NCBI GenBank assembly: GCA_031280065.1
Contig: JAITHH010000327.1
Span: 1-5,397 of the forward strand
DNA from: Treponema sp.
GTDB taxonomy: Bacteria; Spirochaetota; Spirochaetia; Treponematales; Breznakiellaceae
Length of the DNA stretch: 5,397 nt
Reading direction: 5' to 3'
Shown here: piece after piece, positions 1 through 5,092 of the stretch
Numbering within the stretch: position 1 is the first letter of the stretch
How the letters are laid out: every line of letters begins with the position of its first letter
The notes under the pieces: model-generated
Seen by the model: only the letters and a program-made list of their open reading frames with translations
Database searches by the model: none
Told to the model about the DNA's origin: nothing
Position numbers and translations under genes: made by a program

Positions 1-779
1 GCGCCGGGGGCCCAGCGCTCGTCCCCCATGGCCGGATCGTTGTCGTGGACCTCCAGGGCGATATGCCCTGCTCTGCCCAGCAGCCGGGCAGCCGCGTCTT
101 TGTCATAACCGGGCCAGCGGATCTGCGCGGTGTCCAGTTCGTAGGCTTTGACCCCGTTTATCCAGACGGTGAGTACCGGATAGACCCCCTCGCAGCGGAC
201 CCGGAAGCTGTTCCAGTCCTTCCATCGCCAAATCCGCAGGAATTCCTCCGGGCTCATCGCATAGCGTAACAGCGACCGCTTGGCCTCGGAGACCGGCTCC
301 AGCGTGGTTTCAGGGTCCTCGATGATGAGCTTTTCCGGCCTGCCGTCCTGATCCCGCTGAACATCGACGTTGAAGGAAACCGCGTGGAACCCCGCCAGCC
401 CGTTGCCGTAAAAGCCGCCAATGGCCCCGGACTTCCGGTGATCCAGGAGTATCTGGAATCCTTCTGTTCCCCGGGCCGAGGCCCTTACGAGCAGCCCCGT
501 GTCCGCGGGCCAATCCGGGTTGGCATCATAACAAAGCTCAAAGTCCGCAAAGGTTTCACCGGTCAGGAGATAGCCGCCATAGCCCCGCACCTCCTGGCCG
601 CCGGTGATGGCTCCGTCAACAACGGACCACGCGCCGCAGGTGGACGCGGCGATCCGGTACTGCTCCCCGGAAGTATCGGGCTCAGGCCCGCCGGGGCAGC
701 GCGGCACGGGGAGCCGGGGAACCGCGCGCCAGCCCCGCAAAGTCTTTCCATCAAAAAGCGTCCGTTCTGTACCAGCCAC
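1..779 (-). CDS. DUF1080 / 3-keto-disaccharide hydrolase-like protein, C-terminus cut by window edge
   Basis: Reading the minus strand from a GTG at 779 gives 259 codons with no stop up to the left edge. The protein opens with LFDGKTLRGW (residues 8-17), the usual N-terminal signature of PF06439 (DUF1080). Further family features follow: W51-x-V-x-D-G, a GGYLLT strand near 68-73, ADFEL at 78-82, DTGLLVRA at 93-100, the QILLDHRKSGAIGGFYG stretch at 109-125, WNSFRV at 189-194, VWINGVKAYEL at 205-215 and GHIALEVHD at 238-246. By family knowledge this is a concanavalin-like beta-sandwich, and characterised members cleave 3-keto-glycosides. No signal peptide or lipobox precedes the domain, so a cytoplasmic location is inferred. 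Only a short C-terminal piece is probably missing, since GHIxLxxH lies near the end of the domain. The GTG has a matching ribosome site six bases upstream. The gene is divergent from the sugar transporter operon. The fold assignment is strong; the exact substrate and whether it acts as hydrolase or lyase are not determined. Confidence 0.9.
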   Translation of the reverse strand, partial: MAGTERTLFDGKTLRGWRAVPRLPVPRCPGGPEPDTSGEQYRIAASTCGAWSVVDGAITGGQEVRGYGGYLLTGETFADFELCYDANPDWPADTGLLVRASARGTEGFQILLDHRKSGAIGGFYGNGLAGFHAVSFNVDVQRDQDGRPEKLIIEDPETTLEPVSEAKRSLLRYAMSPEEFLRIWRWKDWNSFRVRCEGVYPVLTVWINGVKAYELDTAQIRWPGYDKDAAARLLGRAGHIALEVHDNDPAMGDERWAPG

Positions 780-785
780 AATCTT

Positions 786-791
786 CTCCTT
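786..791 (-). promoter_or_regulatory. Ribosome binding site deciding the GTG start of the DUF1080 gene
   Basis: The minus strand reads AAGGAG here, six bases before GTG at 779-777. A TTG at 781-779 is out of frame with the DUF1080 domain and opens only a short low-complexity frame. The site therefore supports the GTG. An in-frame ATT codon just before it is unlikely to be the start. Confidence 0.75.
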
Positions 792-795
792 ATAT

Positions 796-812
796 ATAAG
801 TAACATACTTAT
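796..812. promoter_or_regulatory. 17-bp dyad, candidate operator in the divergent region
   Basis: The sequence ATAAGTA-ACA-TACTTAT is a perfect 7-bp inverted repeat around a 3-bp centre. Its centre (804) falls on the predicted start site of the minus-strand promoter and overlaps its -10 box by two bases. It lies about 64 bp upstream of the predicted plus-strand start, a position often used by activators. It lacks the central CG typical of LacI/GalR operators. The binding protein is unknown, and in such AT-rich DNA a chance dyad is possible. Confidence 0.4.
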
Positions 813-839
813 TATAAATCTTATTATATGACTAGACAA
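811..839 (-). promoter_or_regulatory. Sigma-70-type promoter for the DUF1080 gene
   Basis: On the minus strand a -35 box TTGTCT (839-834, four of six consensus matches) lies 17 bp from a perfect -10 box TATAAT (816-811). This predicts a start near 804 and a leader of about 25 bases before the GTG. A second TATAAT lies at 828-823 but has no good -35 partner. The -35 box overlaps that of the opposite promoter. Confidence 0.6.
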
Positions 840-861
840 AATAATAACCATAAAGTATAAT
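833..861 (+). promoter_or_regulatory. Sigma-70-type promoter for the sugar transporter operon
   Basis: A -35 box TAGACA (833-838, five of six consensus matches) is separated by exactly 17 bp from a perfect -10 box TATAAT (856-861). Transcription would start near 868, giving a leader of about 32 bases that contains the Shine-Dalgarno GGAGGAG (886-892), seven bases before the ATG at 900. The region is strongly AT-rich compared with the flanking genes. Confidence 0.75.
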
Positions 862-899
862 ACGAAAACAAGAGTTTACCTATTTGGAGGAGTTGTTTT

Positions 900-2249
900 A
901 TGAAGAAGACTATCGTTTGTACCGTCTTGGCGGGACTGCTGCTGGCGTCCCTGTTCTCCGCCTGTTCCGGCAAAGCGGAGGGCGCTTCCGCAGGAGGTTC
1001 GGCCTCAAGCGCGGGAGGGAAGATCGCGGTCAAGTATTGGTATCCCTGGGGCGGCGATTCGGAAACCTGGGATAAGTGGCGCATGGCGGAATTCGAGAAG
1101 GATCAGGACAAATACGCCATCGAGTCGACCTATGTTCCCGAAGGCGGCGGCGTGCGGAACGGGAAGCTCATGGCGGCCATCAATTCCGGGGATGTCCCGG
1201 ACCTGGTCGTTTCCGACGCCCCCACCCAGAGCTACGCTTTGGCGACCCAGGGCGCGTTTGAGCCGATTGACGAGGCCCTCAAGCAGATCGGCTTTGATTC
1301 AAGCAGGGCGAATCAGGGGCTCCTGTCCTATATGCAGTGGAAGGGCGTAACCTATATCTACCCCCAGAACACGGATATTACTCTCCTGTTCTACCGTACG
1401 GACCTCTTTGAAGAGGCCGGCTTGGACCCCAATAATCCCCCCAAGACCATTGCCGAACTGGACGAATACGCCCGCCGGCTGACCAAGCTGAACCCCAACG
1501 GCGTTGACGTGGATCGCTATGGCTTTATCCCCTGGCTTGACGCGGGGGCGGACCCTTCGACCTGGACCTGGCAGTTCGGCGCGGACGTGTATGACGAGTC
1601 CGCGGACAAGGTTACCCTGGCGAATGACGGGGTAGCCCGGGTCTACGAGTGGCAGCGATCCTATGCCCAGTCCGCGGACCCTGAGCGGATGCGTTCCTTC
1701 ACCACCTCCTTAGGGGCCGCGTTCTCGCCGGATCACGCCTTTATGCAGGGCAAAGTCGCCATGACCGCCATGGGCAACTGGTTTTGCAACGCCCTGCGGA
1801 TTCACGCCCCCCAGGTTAAGTACGGTGTCGCGCCCCTGCCGGCCTACTCCCCGGAGGCGTACGGCGGCGCGGCCCTGGCGGGGAACGTGTTCTTCAGCCC
1901 CAAGGGCGCGAAGGAGGTGGTGGGGGCCATGACCTTTGCGGATTACTGCCAGAGCGCCAAGATCGTGGAGGACAACAACCGGCAATGGCGGTCCTTGGGA
2001 ATCTATGTTGACGGCATTGAGGGACTGTCCCTGTACCAGGAAAACGATCCCTATTTGAAGATCTGCATTGACGTAACCTTCAACCCCCATTCGGGGCCCT
2101 GGGCGCTTTCGCCGGTTACCGCAGAGCTGGATGACAAACTGCGGGCCTTCACCGATGTGGCGATCTATACCAAGGACGATATTAGGAGCGGCCTTGCGGC
2201 CATGCAGGGGGAATTGCAAACCGAAGTAGACCGGTCCCTGCGCCGGTAA
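900..2249 (+). CDS. CUT1-type carbohydrate ABC transporter, lipoprotein substrate-binding protein
   Basis: This 449-residue protein is an extracytoplasmic solute-binding protein of family 1, the usual partner of MalF/MalG-type permeases. It starts with a lipoprotein signal peptide: MKK, a hydrophobic stretch at about 5-19, and the lipobox end FSAC with Cys22 as the predicted acylated residue. Phe at -3 is unusual for enterobacteria but tolerated in spirochaetes. A Ser/Gly/Ala-rich linker (23-40) follows. Family hallmarks are the first strand VKYWYPWGG (44-52), INSGDVPDLV (94-103), the LFYRTDLFEEAGLD segment (163-176) expected for this family, FMQGKVAMTAMGNW (281-294) and YGVAPLP (308-314). 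The many Trp and Tyr residues (for example W219-W226) fit sugar stacking. Length is typical for the family. The ATG has a strong GGAGGAG seven bases upstream. It is the first gene of the operon and is separated from the next by a stable stem-loop. The sugar cannot be read from the sequence. Confidence 0.93.
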   Translation: MKKTIVCTVLAGLLLASLFSACSGKAEGASAGGSASSAGGKIAVKYWYPWGGDSETWDKWRMAEFEKDQDKYAIESTYVPEGGGVRNGKLMAAINSGDVPDLVVSDAPTQSYALATQGAFEPIDEALKQIGFDSSRANQGLLSYMQWKGVTYIYPQNTDITLLFYRTDLFEEAGLDPNNPPKTIAELDEYARRLTKLNPNGVDVDRYGFIPWLDAGADPSTWTWQFGADVYDESADKVTLANDGVARVYEWQRSYAQSADPERMRSFTTSLGAAFSPDHAFMQGKVAMTAMGNWFCNALRIHAPQVKYGVAPLPAYSPEAYGGAALAGNVFFSPKGAKEVVGAMTFADYCQSAKIVEDNNRQWRSLGIYVDGIEGLSLYQENDPYLKICIDVTFNPHSGPWALSPVTAELDDKLRAFTDVAIYTKDDIRSGLAAMQGELQTEVDRSLRR

Positions 2250-2278
2250 TCCCCGCGCAGATACAGGCGTTTCCAAAG

Positions 2279-2320
2279 ATGCGGGGGGCCCATCGAACCG
2301 AAAGTTCGCGCCCCTCGCAT
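2279..2320 (+). promoter_or_regulatory. Intercistronic stem-loop after the binding-protein gene
   Basis: The left arm 2279-2289 pairs with 2310-2320 over 11 bp, including one G-U pair (2284 with 2315). An inner 5-bp stem CGAAC/GTTCG (2294-2298 with 2304-2308) closes a five-base loop. Downstream is an AU-rich stretch with broken T-runs rather than a clean T-tract. This fits a leaky terminator or a 3' stabilising structure that lets the binding protein be made in excess over the permeases, as is common in ABC operons. The structure is seen in the sequence; the role is inferred. Confidence 0.65.
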
Positions 2321-2351
2321 ATTCATTATTTTATTGAAGGAGAAAACCAGT

Positions 2352-2816
2352 ATGGCTGGAATCATCAACACGCAAACCCTTACCCAAGTCGGCTTTATCG
2401 TCAAGGATATTGAAAAAACCAAAACCCGCTGGGCTGAATTCCTGGGCGTAACCCCGCCCCCAACCGTGGACGGCGGGAAATTCGAGATCACCCAAACCCA
2501 GGTGGCGGGCAAACCCGCGCCCAAGGCAAACTGTCTGATGGCCTTCTTCGACGTGGGGCCGAATGTCCAGTTGGAACTCATTCAGCCGAATGGAGAAAAA
2601 AGCACCTGGCAGGACTTCCTGGATCAGCGGGGCGAAGGAATTCACCATATCGCCTTTCACATCAAAGACATGAACGGGAACATCCGCTCCTGCGAACAGT
2701 TCGGCATGACCTGCGTACAGCGGGGCAAATACGGTGACGGCGGCGGCGAGTACGCCTACCTGGACGCGGGGGAGGATCTGAAATGTCTGGTAGAACTCCT
2801 GGAAAACTACCGCTAG
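2352..2816 (+). CDS. VOC-superfamily (glyoxalase/epimerase-like) protein
   Basis: The 154-residue product shows two beta-alpha-beta-beta-beta modules of the vicinal oxygen chelate fold. The first begins at TQVGFIVKDIEKTKTRWAEFLG (11-32) and ends at VQLELIQP (72-79). The second begins at GIHHIAFHIKDM (96-107) and ends at CLVELLE (145-151). By alignment with methylmalonyl-CoA epimerase and glyoxalase families, the four metal-ligand positions are Q12, E75, H99 and E148. The first is usually His, so metal binding may be altered. GEGIHHIAFHIKD resembles the epimerase branch, but the overall match does not fix a reaction. I start at ATG 2352 because AAGGAG at 2337-2342 is nine bases upstream; an in-frame TTG at 2334 would overlap that site. 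The gene lies between the binding protein and the permeases, 16 bases before the next start, so it is translated from the transporter mRNA and probably acts on the imported compound. Fold is confident, substrate unknown. Confidence 0.85.
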   Translation: MAGIINTQTLTQVGFIVKDIEKTKTRWAEFLGVTPPPTVDGGKFEITQTQVAGKPAPKANCLMAFFDVGPNVQLELIQPNGEKSTWQDFLDQRGEGIHHIAFHIKDMNGNIRSCEQFGMTCVQRGKYGDGGGEYAYLDAGEDLKCLVELLENYR

Positions 2817-2832
2817 GGCGGGGAGGTATAAC

Positions 2833-3696
2833 ATGAATCCGAAACCGGTTCAAAGAACGCCCGGACGGGATTCCGCCAGTTATCTGGAGCTGATCATCAT
2901 GTATGCGGTGCTGGCCATCCTGGTGCTGGTATACGGCGTACCGTTTCTGTGGCTGGTGGCGAGTTCCCTCAAAACCAGTACCGAGCTGTTTGCGGTTCCC
3001 ACGGTCTGGATTCCCAAGGCGCCCCAATGGATGAACTATGTGCTTTCCATCACGGCCTTTCCCTTTCTTCCTTATTTACGGAACACCCTGCTCATTGTGG
3101 GCTGCAACATCGCGGGCTCGGTGCTGTCCGCGACCCTGGCGGGTTACGGCTTTTCGCGGATCCATTGGAAGGGCCGGAATCTGGTGTTCATCATCGTGCT
3201 GATGACCATGATGCTGCCCTTCCAGGTAACGATGATTCCCCTTTTCATGGTGTTCCAGAAATTGCGGTGGATCGGGACCTTCTATCCCCTCACCATAACC
3301 CCCTTTCTGGGGAATGCCTTCTTCATCTTCCTGATGCGGCAGTTCTTCCTGACCATCCCCAACGCGCTTTCAGAGGCGGCGATCATCGACGGCGCCAGCG
3401 AAGCCCGGATTTTCGCCCAGGTCTGCGTTCCCCTGGTCAGGCCCGCGATTACCACGGTGGCGATCTTCGCCTTCCTGGGTTCCTGGAACGATTTCCAGGG
3501 CCCGCTCCTGTTCCTCACCAGGGATCGCTTGTACACCTTGTCTATCGGGATTCAGCAGATCATGAGCGTCAACGATCCCCGCTGGAATCTTCTTATGGCT
3601 ATGGGGGTTATGATGACCGTACCGGTGCTGATCATATTTTTCCTGCTCCAGAAATACTTTATCCAGGGTATTTCCTTCGCGGGCATCAAGGGTTAG
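2833..3696 (+). CDS. Carbohydrate ABC transporter permease, MalG type
   Basis: This 287-residue inner-membrane protein is the MalG-like half of a CUT1 importer. About six membrane segments are visible (roughly 20-44, 84-106, 117-141, 152-174, 205-226 and 254-274). The cytoplasmic coupling loop contains the EAA motif: E181-A-A-I-I-D-G187, followed by the I-x-x-x-x-x-x-P part ending at P200, which docks onto the ATPase. The short N-terminal tail followed by VPFLWLVASSLKTSTELF (36-53) and the C-terminal QKYFIQGISFAGIKG (273-287) are typical of this subfamily, and the length is normal. A GGGAGGT site at 2821-2827 lies five bases before the ATG. It follows the VOC gene by 16 bases and precedes the second permease by 9. 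Having the MalG-type gene before the MalF-type gene is the reverse of the common order. No ATPase gene is present in the window. Confidence 0.94.
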   Translation: MNPKPVQRTPGRDSASYLELIIMYAVLAILVLVYGVPFLWLVASSLKTSTELFAVPTVWIPKAPQWMNYVLSITAFPFLPYLRNTLLIVGCNIAGSVLSATLAGYGFSRIHWKGRNLVFIIVLMTMMLPFQVTMIPLFMVFQKLRWIGTFYPLTITPFLGNAFFIFLMRQFFLTIPNALSEAAIIDGASEARIFAQVCVPLVRPAITTVAIFAFLGSWNDFQGPLLFLTRDRLYTLSIGIQQIMSVNDPRWNLLMAMGVMMTVPVLIIFFLLQKYFIQGISFAGIKG

Positions 3697-3700
3697 GAGG
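3694..3700 (+). promoter_or_regulatory. Shine-Dalgarno overlapping the upstream stop codon
   Basis: TAGGAGG contains both the TAG stop of the MalG-type gene and the ribosome site for the next ATG at 3706. This arrangement favours translational coupling, so the two permeases are likely made in near equal amounts, as their heterodimer requires. Confidence 0.75.
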
Positions 3701-3705
3701 GCGCG

Positions 3706-4605
3706 ATGAAATCACAGCAGTTACGGGAATTGCGGAATCTGCGGAACGGTATTATCTTTATATCCCCCTGGCTTGCGGGCTTCCTCATATTCGCCCTGTA
3801 CCCTATGGCGCAGGCTTTCTACTACTCCTTTACCGATTTCAGCGGCATGGTCCGCGCGCCGGTATGGATAGGGCTTGATAACTTTAAAACCATGCTGACC
3901 GGGGATAAGCTCTTTCTTACGGTGGCGAAGAATACGCTCTTTATGGTGTTCTTCGGCGGAAGCCTGATTCTCCTGGTTACGCTGACCATCGCCATTCTGC
4001 TCAACCACCGGAGCCTGAAATGGGTGAGCGGGTTCCGGGTGATCTTTTTTCTCCCCACCCTGGTGCCGTCCATTGTGCTGTGCATTCTCTGGCTGTGGCT
4101 GTTCAACGTGGATTCGGGGCTTATCAACAGCGTACTAAAACTGTTCGGTATCCGGGGCCCTGGCTGGCTGGCGAGTCTGGCCTGGTCCAAGCCCGCCCTG
4201 GCGATCATGCGGCTCTGGTGCGCGGGGAACCTGATCATCATCTTCCTGGGCGGGCTGCAGGACATCTCGCCGGAACTCTACGAGGCGGTTGATATTGACG
4301 GGGGGAATTTTTGGCACAAGACGATCCATATTACGATTCCGATGCTGCGCCCGATCATCCTGTTCAATGTGATCTCCACGATCAACGGGCTCATGCAGAT
4401 GTTCGTGGAACCCCTGACCATGACCCGCAGCGGGCAGCCGAACAACATGACCTACACCTACGCGCTGTACATTTACAACAACGCTTTCAAGTACAGCAAG
4501 ATGGGCTACGCCAGCGCCCTGTCCTGGGTGATGCTGATCATCACGCTGGCCTTAACGTTTATCGCGCTGAAGTTCGGCGGCTTCTTTGAGGAGCGGGAGA
4601 GTTAA
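3706..4605 (+). CDS. Carbohydrate ABC transporter permease, MalF/UgpA type
   Basis: This 299-residue protein is the other permease half. It begins with a short basic tail and a first membrane segment at about 14-34 containing FISPWLAGFLIFALYPM, typical of UgpA/MsmF/LacF proteins. YYSFTDFSG (39-47) and the W-x-G-L-x-N-F motif (54-60) follow. Further membrane segments are at about 76-98, 110-134, 163-183, 214-235 and 268-290. The EAA loop reads LYEAVDIDGG (191-200) and closes with ITIPMLRP (209-216), so the ATPase contact is intact. It lacks the extra N-terminal helices and large periplasmic domain of E. coli MalF, as in most CUT1 systems. It is the last gene of the operon: the stop codon touches a GC-rich hairpin. 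The energising ATPase is probably a shared MsmK/UgpC-like protein encoded elsewhere. Confidence 0.94.
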   Translation: MKSQQLRELRNLRNGIIFISPWLAGFLIFALYPMAQAFYYSFTDFSGMVRAPVWIGLDNFKTMLTGDKLFLTVAKNTLFMVFFGGSLILLVTLTIAILLNHRSLKWVSGFRVIFFLPTLVPSIVLCILWLWLFNVDSGLINSVLKLFGIRGPGWLASLAWSKPALAIMRLWCAGNLIIIFLGGLQDISPELYEAVDIDGGNFWHKTIHITIPMLRPIILFNVISTINGLMQMFVEPLTMTRSGQPNNMTYTYALYIYNNAFKYSKMGYASALSWVMLIITLALTFIALKFGGFFEERES

Positions 4606-4623
4606 GGGGGGACACGCCCCCCT
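4605..4623 (+). terminator. GC hairpin at the operon end, possible terminator
   Basis: AGGGGGG (4605-4611) and CCCCCCT (4617-4623) form a perfect 7-bp stem around the loop ACACG, starting on the last base of the operon's final stop codon. No T-tract follows directly, so this is not a textbook intrinsic terminator. A second hairpin just downstream ends in four T residues and may help. Confidence 0.4.
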
Positions 4624-4629
4624 CGCTCC

Positions 4630-4645
4630 AAAGCCTACGGCTTTT
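4630..4645 (+). terminator. Short hairpin with T-tail, candidate terminator
   Basis: AAAGCC (4630-4635) and GGCTTT (4639-4644) pair across the loop TAC, with one more T following. The stem is only 6 bp and the T-run merges with its right arm, so it can work in either direction but weakly. It also belongs to the hairpin block that follows. Confidence 0.35.
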
Positions 4646-4658
4646 CCGCTGCCCCCCA

Positions 4659-4679
4659 TGCGGGGGCGCCGCCCCCGCA
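4659..4679. repeat. 10-bp-arm palindrome
   Basis: TGCGGGGGCG (4659-4668) is followed by one C and then its exact reverse complement (4670-4679). It competes with an overlapping hairpin formed by the C-run at 4652-4657 and the G-run at 4662-4666. In RNA the one-base centre would open to a slightly shorter stem. Confidence 0.75.
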
Positions 4680-4818
4680 ACGCCCCCGCCCAACAGCCGC
4701 GCCCGCAGGGCGTTGACCCGGCAATGCGGCACGGCGTAGCGCTCGCAATCCCCCCTATTAACACATCTGCGCGAAGGCTTTAGCCTGAGCAGGGCGCGGC
4801 CCATAGCAACCGCCTCCG

Positions 4819-4837
4819 GTGGGGGTTCCACCCCCAC
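4819..4837. repeat. 8-bp inverted repeat with a 3-base loop and an alternative pairing
   Basis: GTGGGGGT and ACCCCCAC pair around TCC. The left arm, extended to 4816-4825, can alternatively pair with CCCCCGCCGG at 4839-4848 through one wobble. Two exclusive folds are therefore possible. Confidence 0.6.
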
Positions 4838-4860
4838 ACCCCCGCCGGGGTCTTGTAATT

Positions 4861-4876
4861 GGCCGCGAAAGCGGCC
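4861..4876. repeat. GAAA-tetraloop hairpin
   Basis: GGCCGC and GCGGCC form a perfect 6-bp stem closed by the GNRA-type tetraloop GAAA, a stable RNA fold on the plus strand. It lies near the right end of the repeat block. Confidence 0.65.
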
Positions 4877-4998
4877 TACCTTGAGGCCCCCCGGTCCCCC
4901 CTTAAGGCTAAGGCTCCCCCTGATTTTCCGCAGTTTACCCCACAAATGGAAAGAAAAACAAACAAAGAATACCCGCCAGCGCCGCGGAACATATTTAC

Positions 4999-5004
4999 TA
5001 TAAT
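4999..5004 (+). promoter_or_regulatory. Possible -10 box for the bacteriohemerythrin gene
   Basis: A perfect TATAAT lies in the AT-rich stretch 4990-5030, which contrasts with the GC-rich block before it. The place 17 bp upstream is GC-rich and has no -35 match, so this may be a weak or activator-dependent promoter. Transcription from here would give a leader of about 80 bases. Confidence 0.3.
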
Positions 5005-5047
5005 CATATTTTATTGAATACTAGTGTAACGGGCCCGAAAGTTCAAA

Positions 5048-5071
5048 TTCCGGCGGAAAAAACAGCCGGAA
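5048..5071 (+). promoter_or_regulatory. Leader hairpin before the bacteriohemerythrin gene
   Basis: TTCCGGC (5048-5054) and GCCGGAA (5065-5071) form a perfect 7-bp stem with a ten-base A-rich loop. It ends eight bases before the AAGAGG ribosome site. It could tune translation or mRNA stability. It does not match a riboswitch class that I recognise. Confidence 0.45.
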
Positions 5072-5092
5072 CGCACAGCAAGAGGTATTTTT

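Larger units (their letters stand above)
4605..4920. repeat. Hairpin-dense GC-rich intergenic block, probable dispersed repeat
   Basis: More than 300 bases with no believable gene are packed with inverted repeats. Besides the two hairpins at its left end there is a 21-bp near-perfect palindrome at 4659-4679, CAACGCCC (4678-4685) against GGGCGTTG (4708-4715), CGCCC-GCA-GGGCG (4700-4712), AGGCT-TT-AGCCT (4775-4786), an 8-bp stem at 4819-4837, GGCCGC-GAAA-GCGGCC (4861-4876) and a tandem TAAGGC pair (4903-4914). Such mosaics usually represent multi-copy non-coding elements resembling REP/BIME clusters or miniature elements. Copy number cannot be seen in one window. No transposase, flanking target duplication or terminal inverted repeat was found. 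Confidence 0.6.

Noticed and set aside
384..803. 139-codon plus-strand frame in the left part of the window
   Set aside because: It is antisense to the DUF1080 gene, whose protein has many family motifs, and it shows no recognisable domain.
1710..2276. 188-codon minus-strand frame opposite the binding-protein gene
   Set aside because: It is antisense to a well-supported coding region, has no own ribosome site or family pattern, and reflects the codon bias of the real gene.
2334..2351. TTG start giving a VOC protein six residues longer
   Set aside because: It would overlap its own Shine-Dalgarno; the ATG at 2352 has correct spacing.
2331..2834. 167-codon minus-strand frame opposite the VOC gene
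   Set aside because: It is antisense to a gene with a clear VOC pattern and ribosome site, and no domain was recognised in the antisense product.
2949..3878. 309-codon open frame on the plus strand across both permease genes
   Set aside because: It is out of frame with two clear permeases that carry EAA motifs, and its product is rich in His, Arg and Pro without membrane segments.
4605..4920. CRISPR array
   Set aside because: There are no equal-length direct repeats separated by regular spacers; the repeats here are inverted and differ from one another.
4559..4945. 128-codon open frame on the minus strand through the hairpin block
   Set aside because: It is Arg/Gly/Pro-rich, overlaps the end of the permease gene, has no domain-like pattern, and is explained by stop-poor GC-rich repeat DNA.
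5041..5052. tRNA T-loop-like string GTTCAAATTC
   Set aside because: The base after the seven-base loop is T rather than the required C, the flanking arms do not pair as a T-stem, and no acceptor, D or anticodon arms are present.
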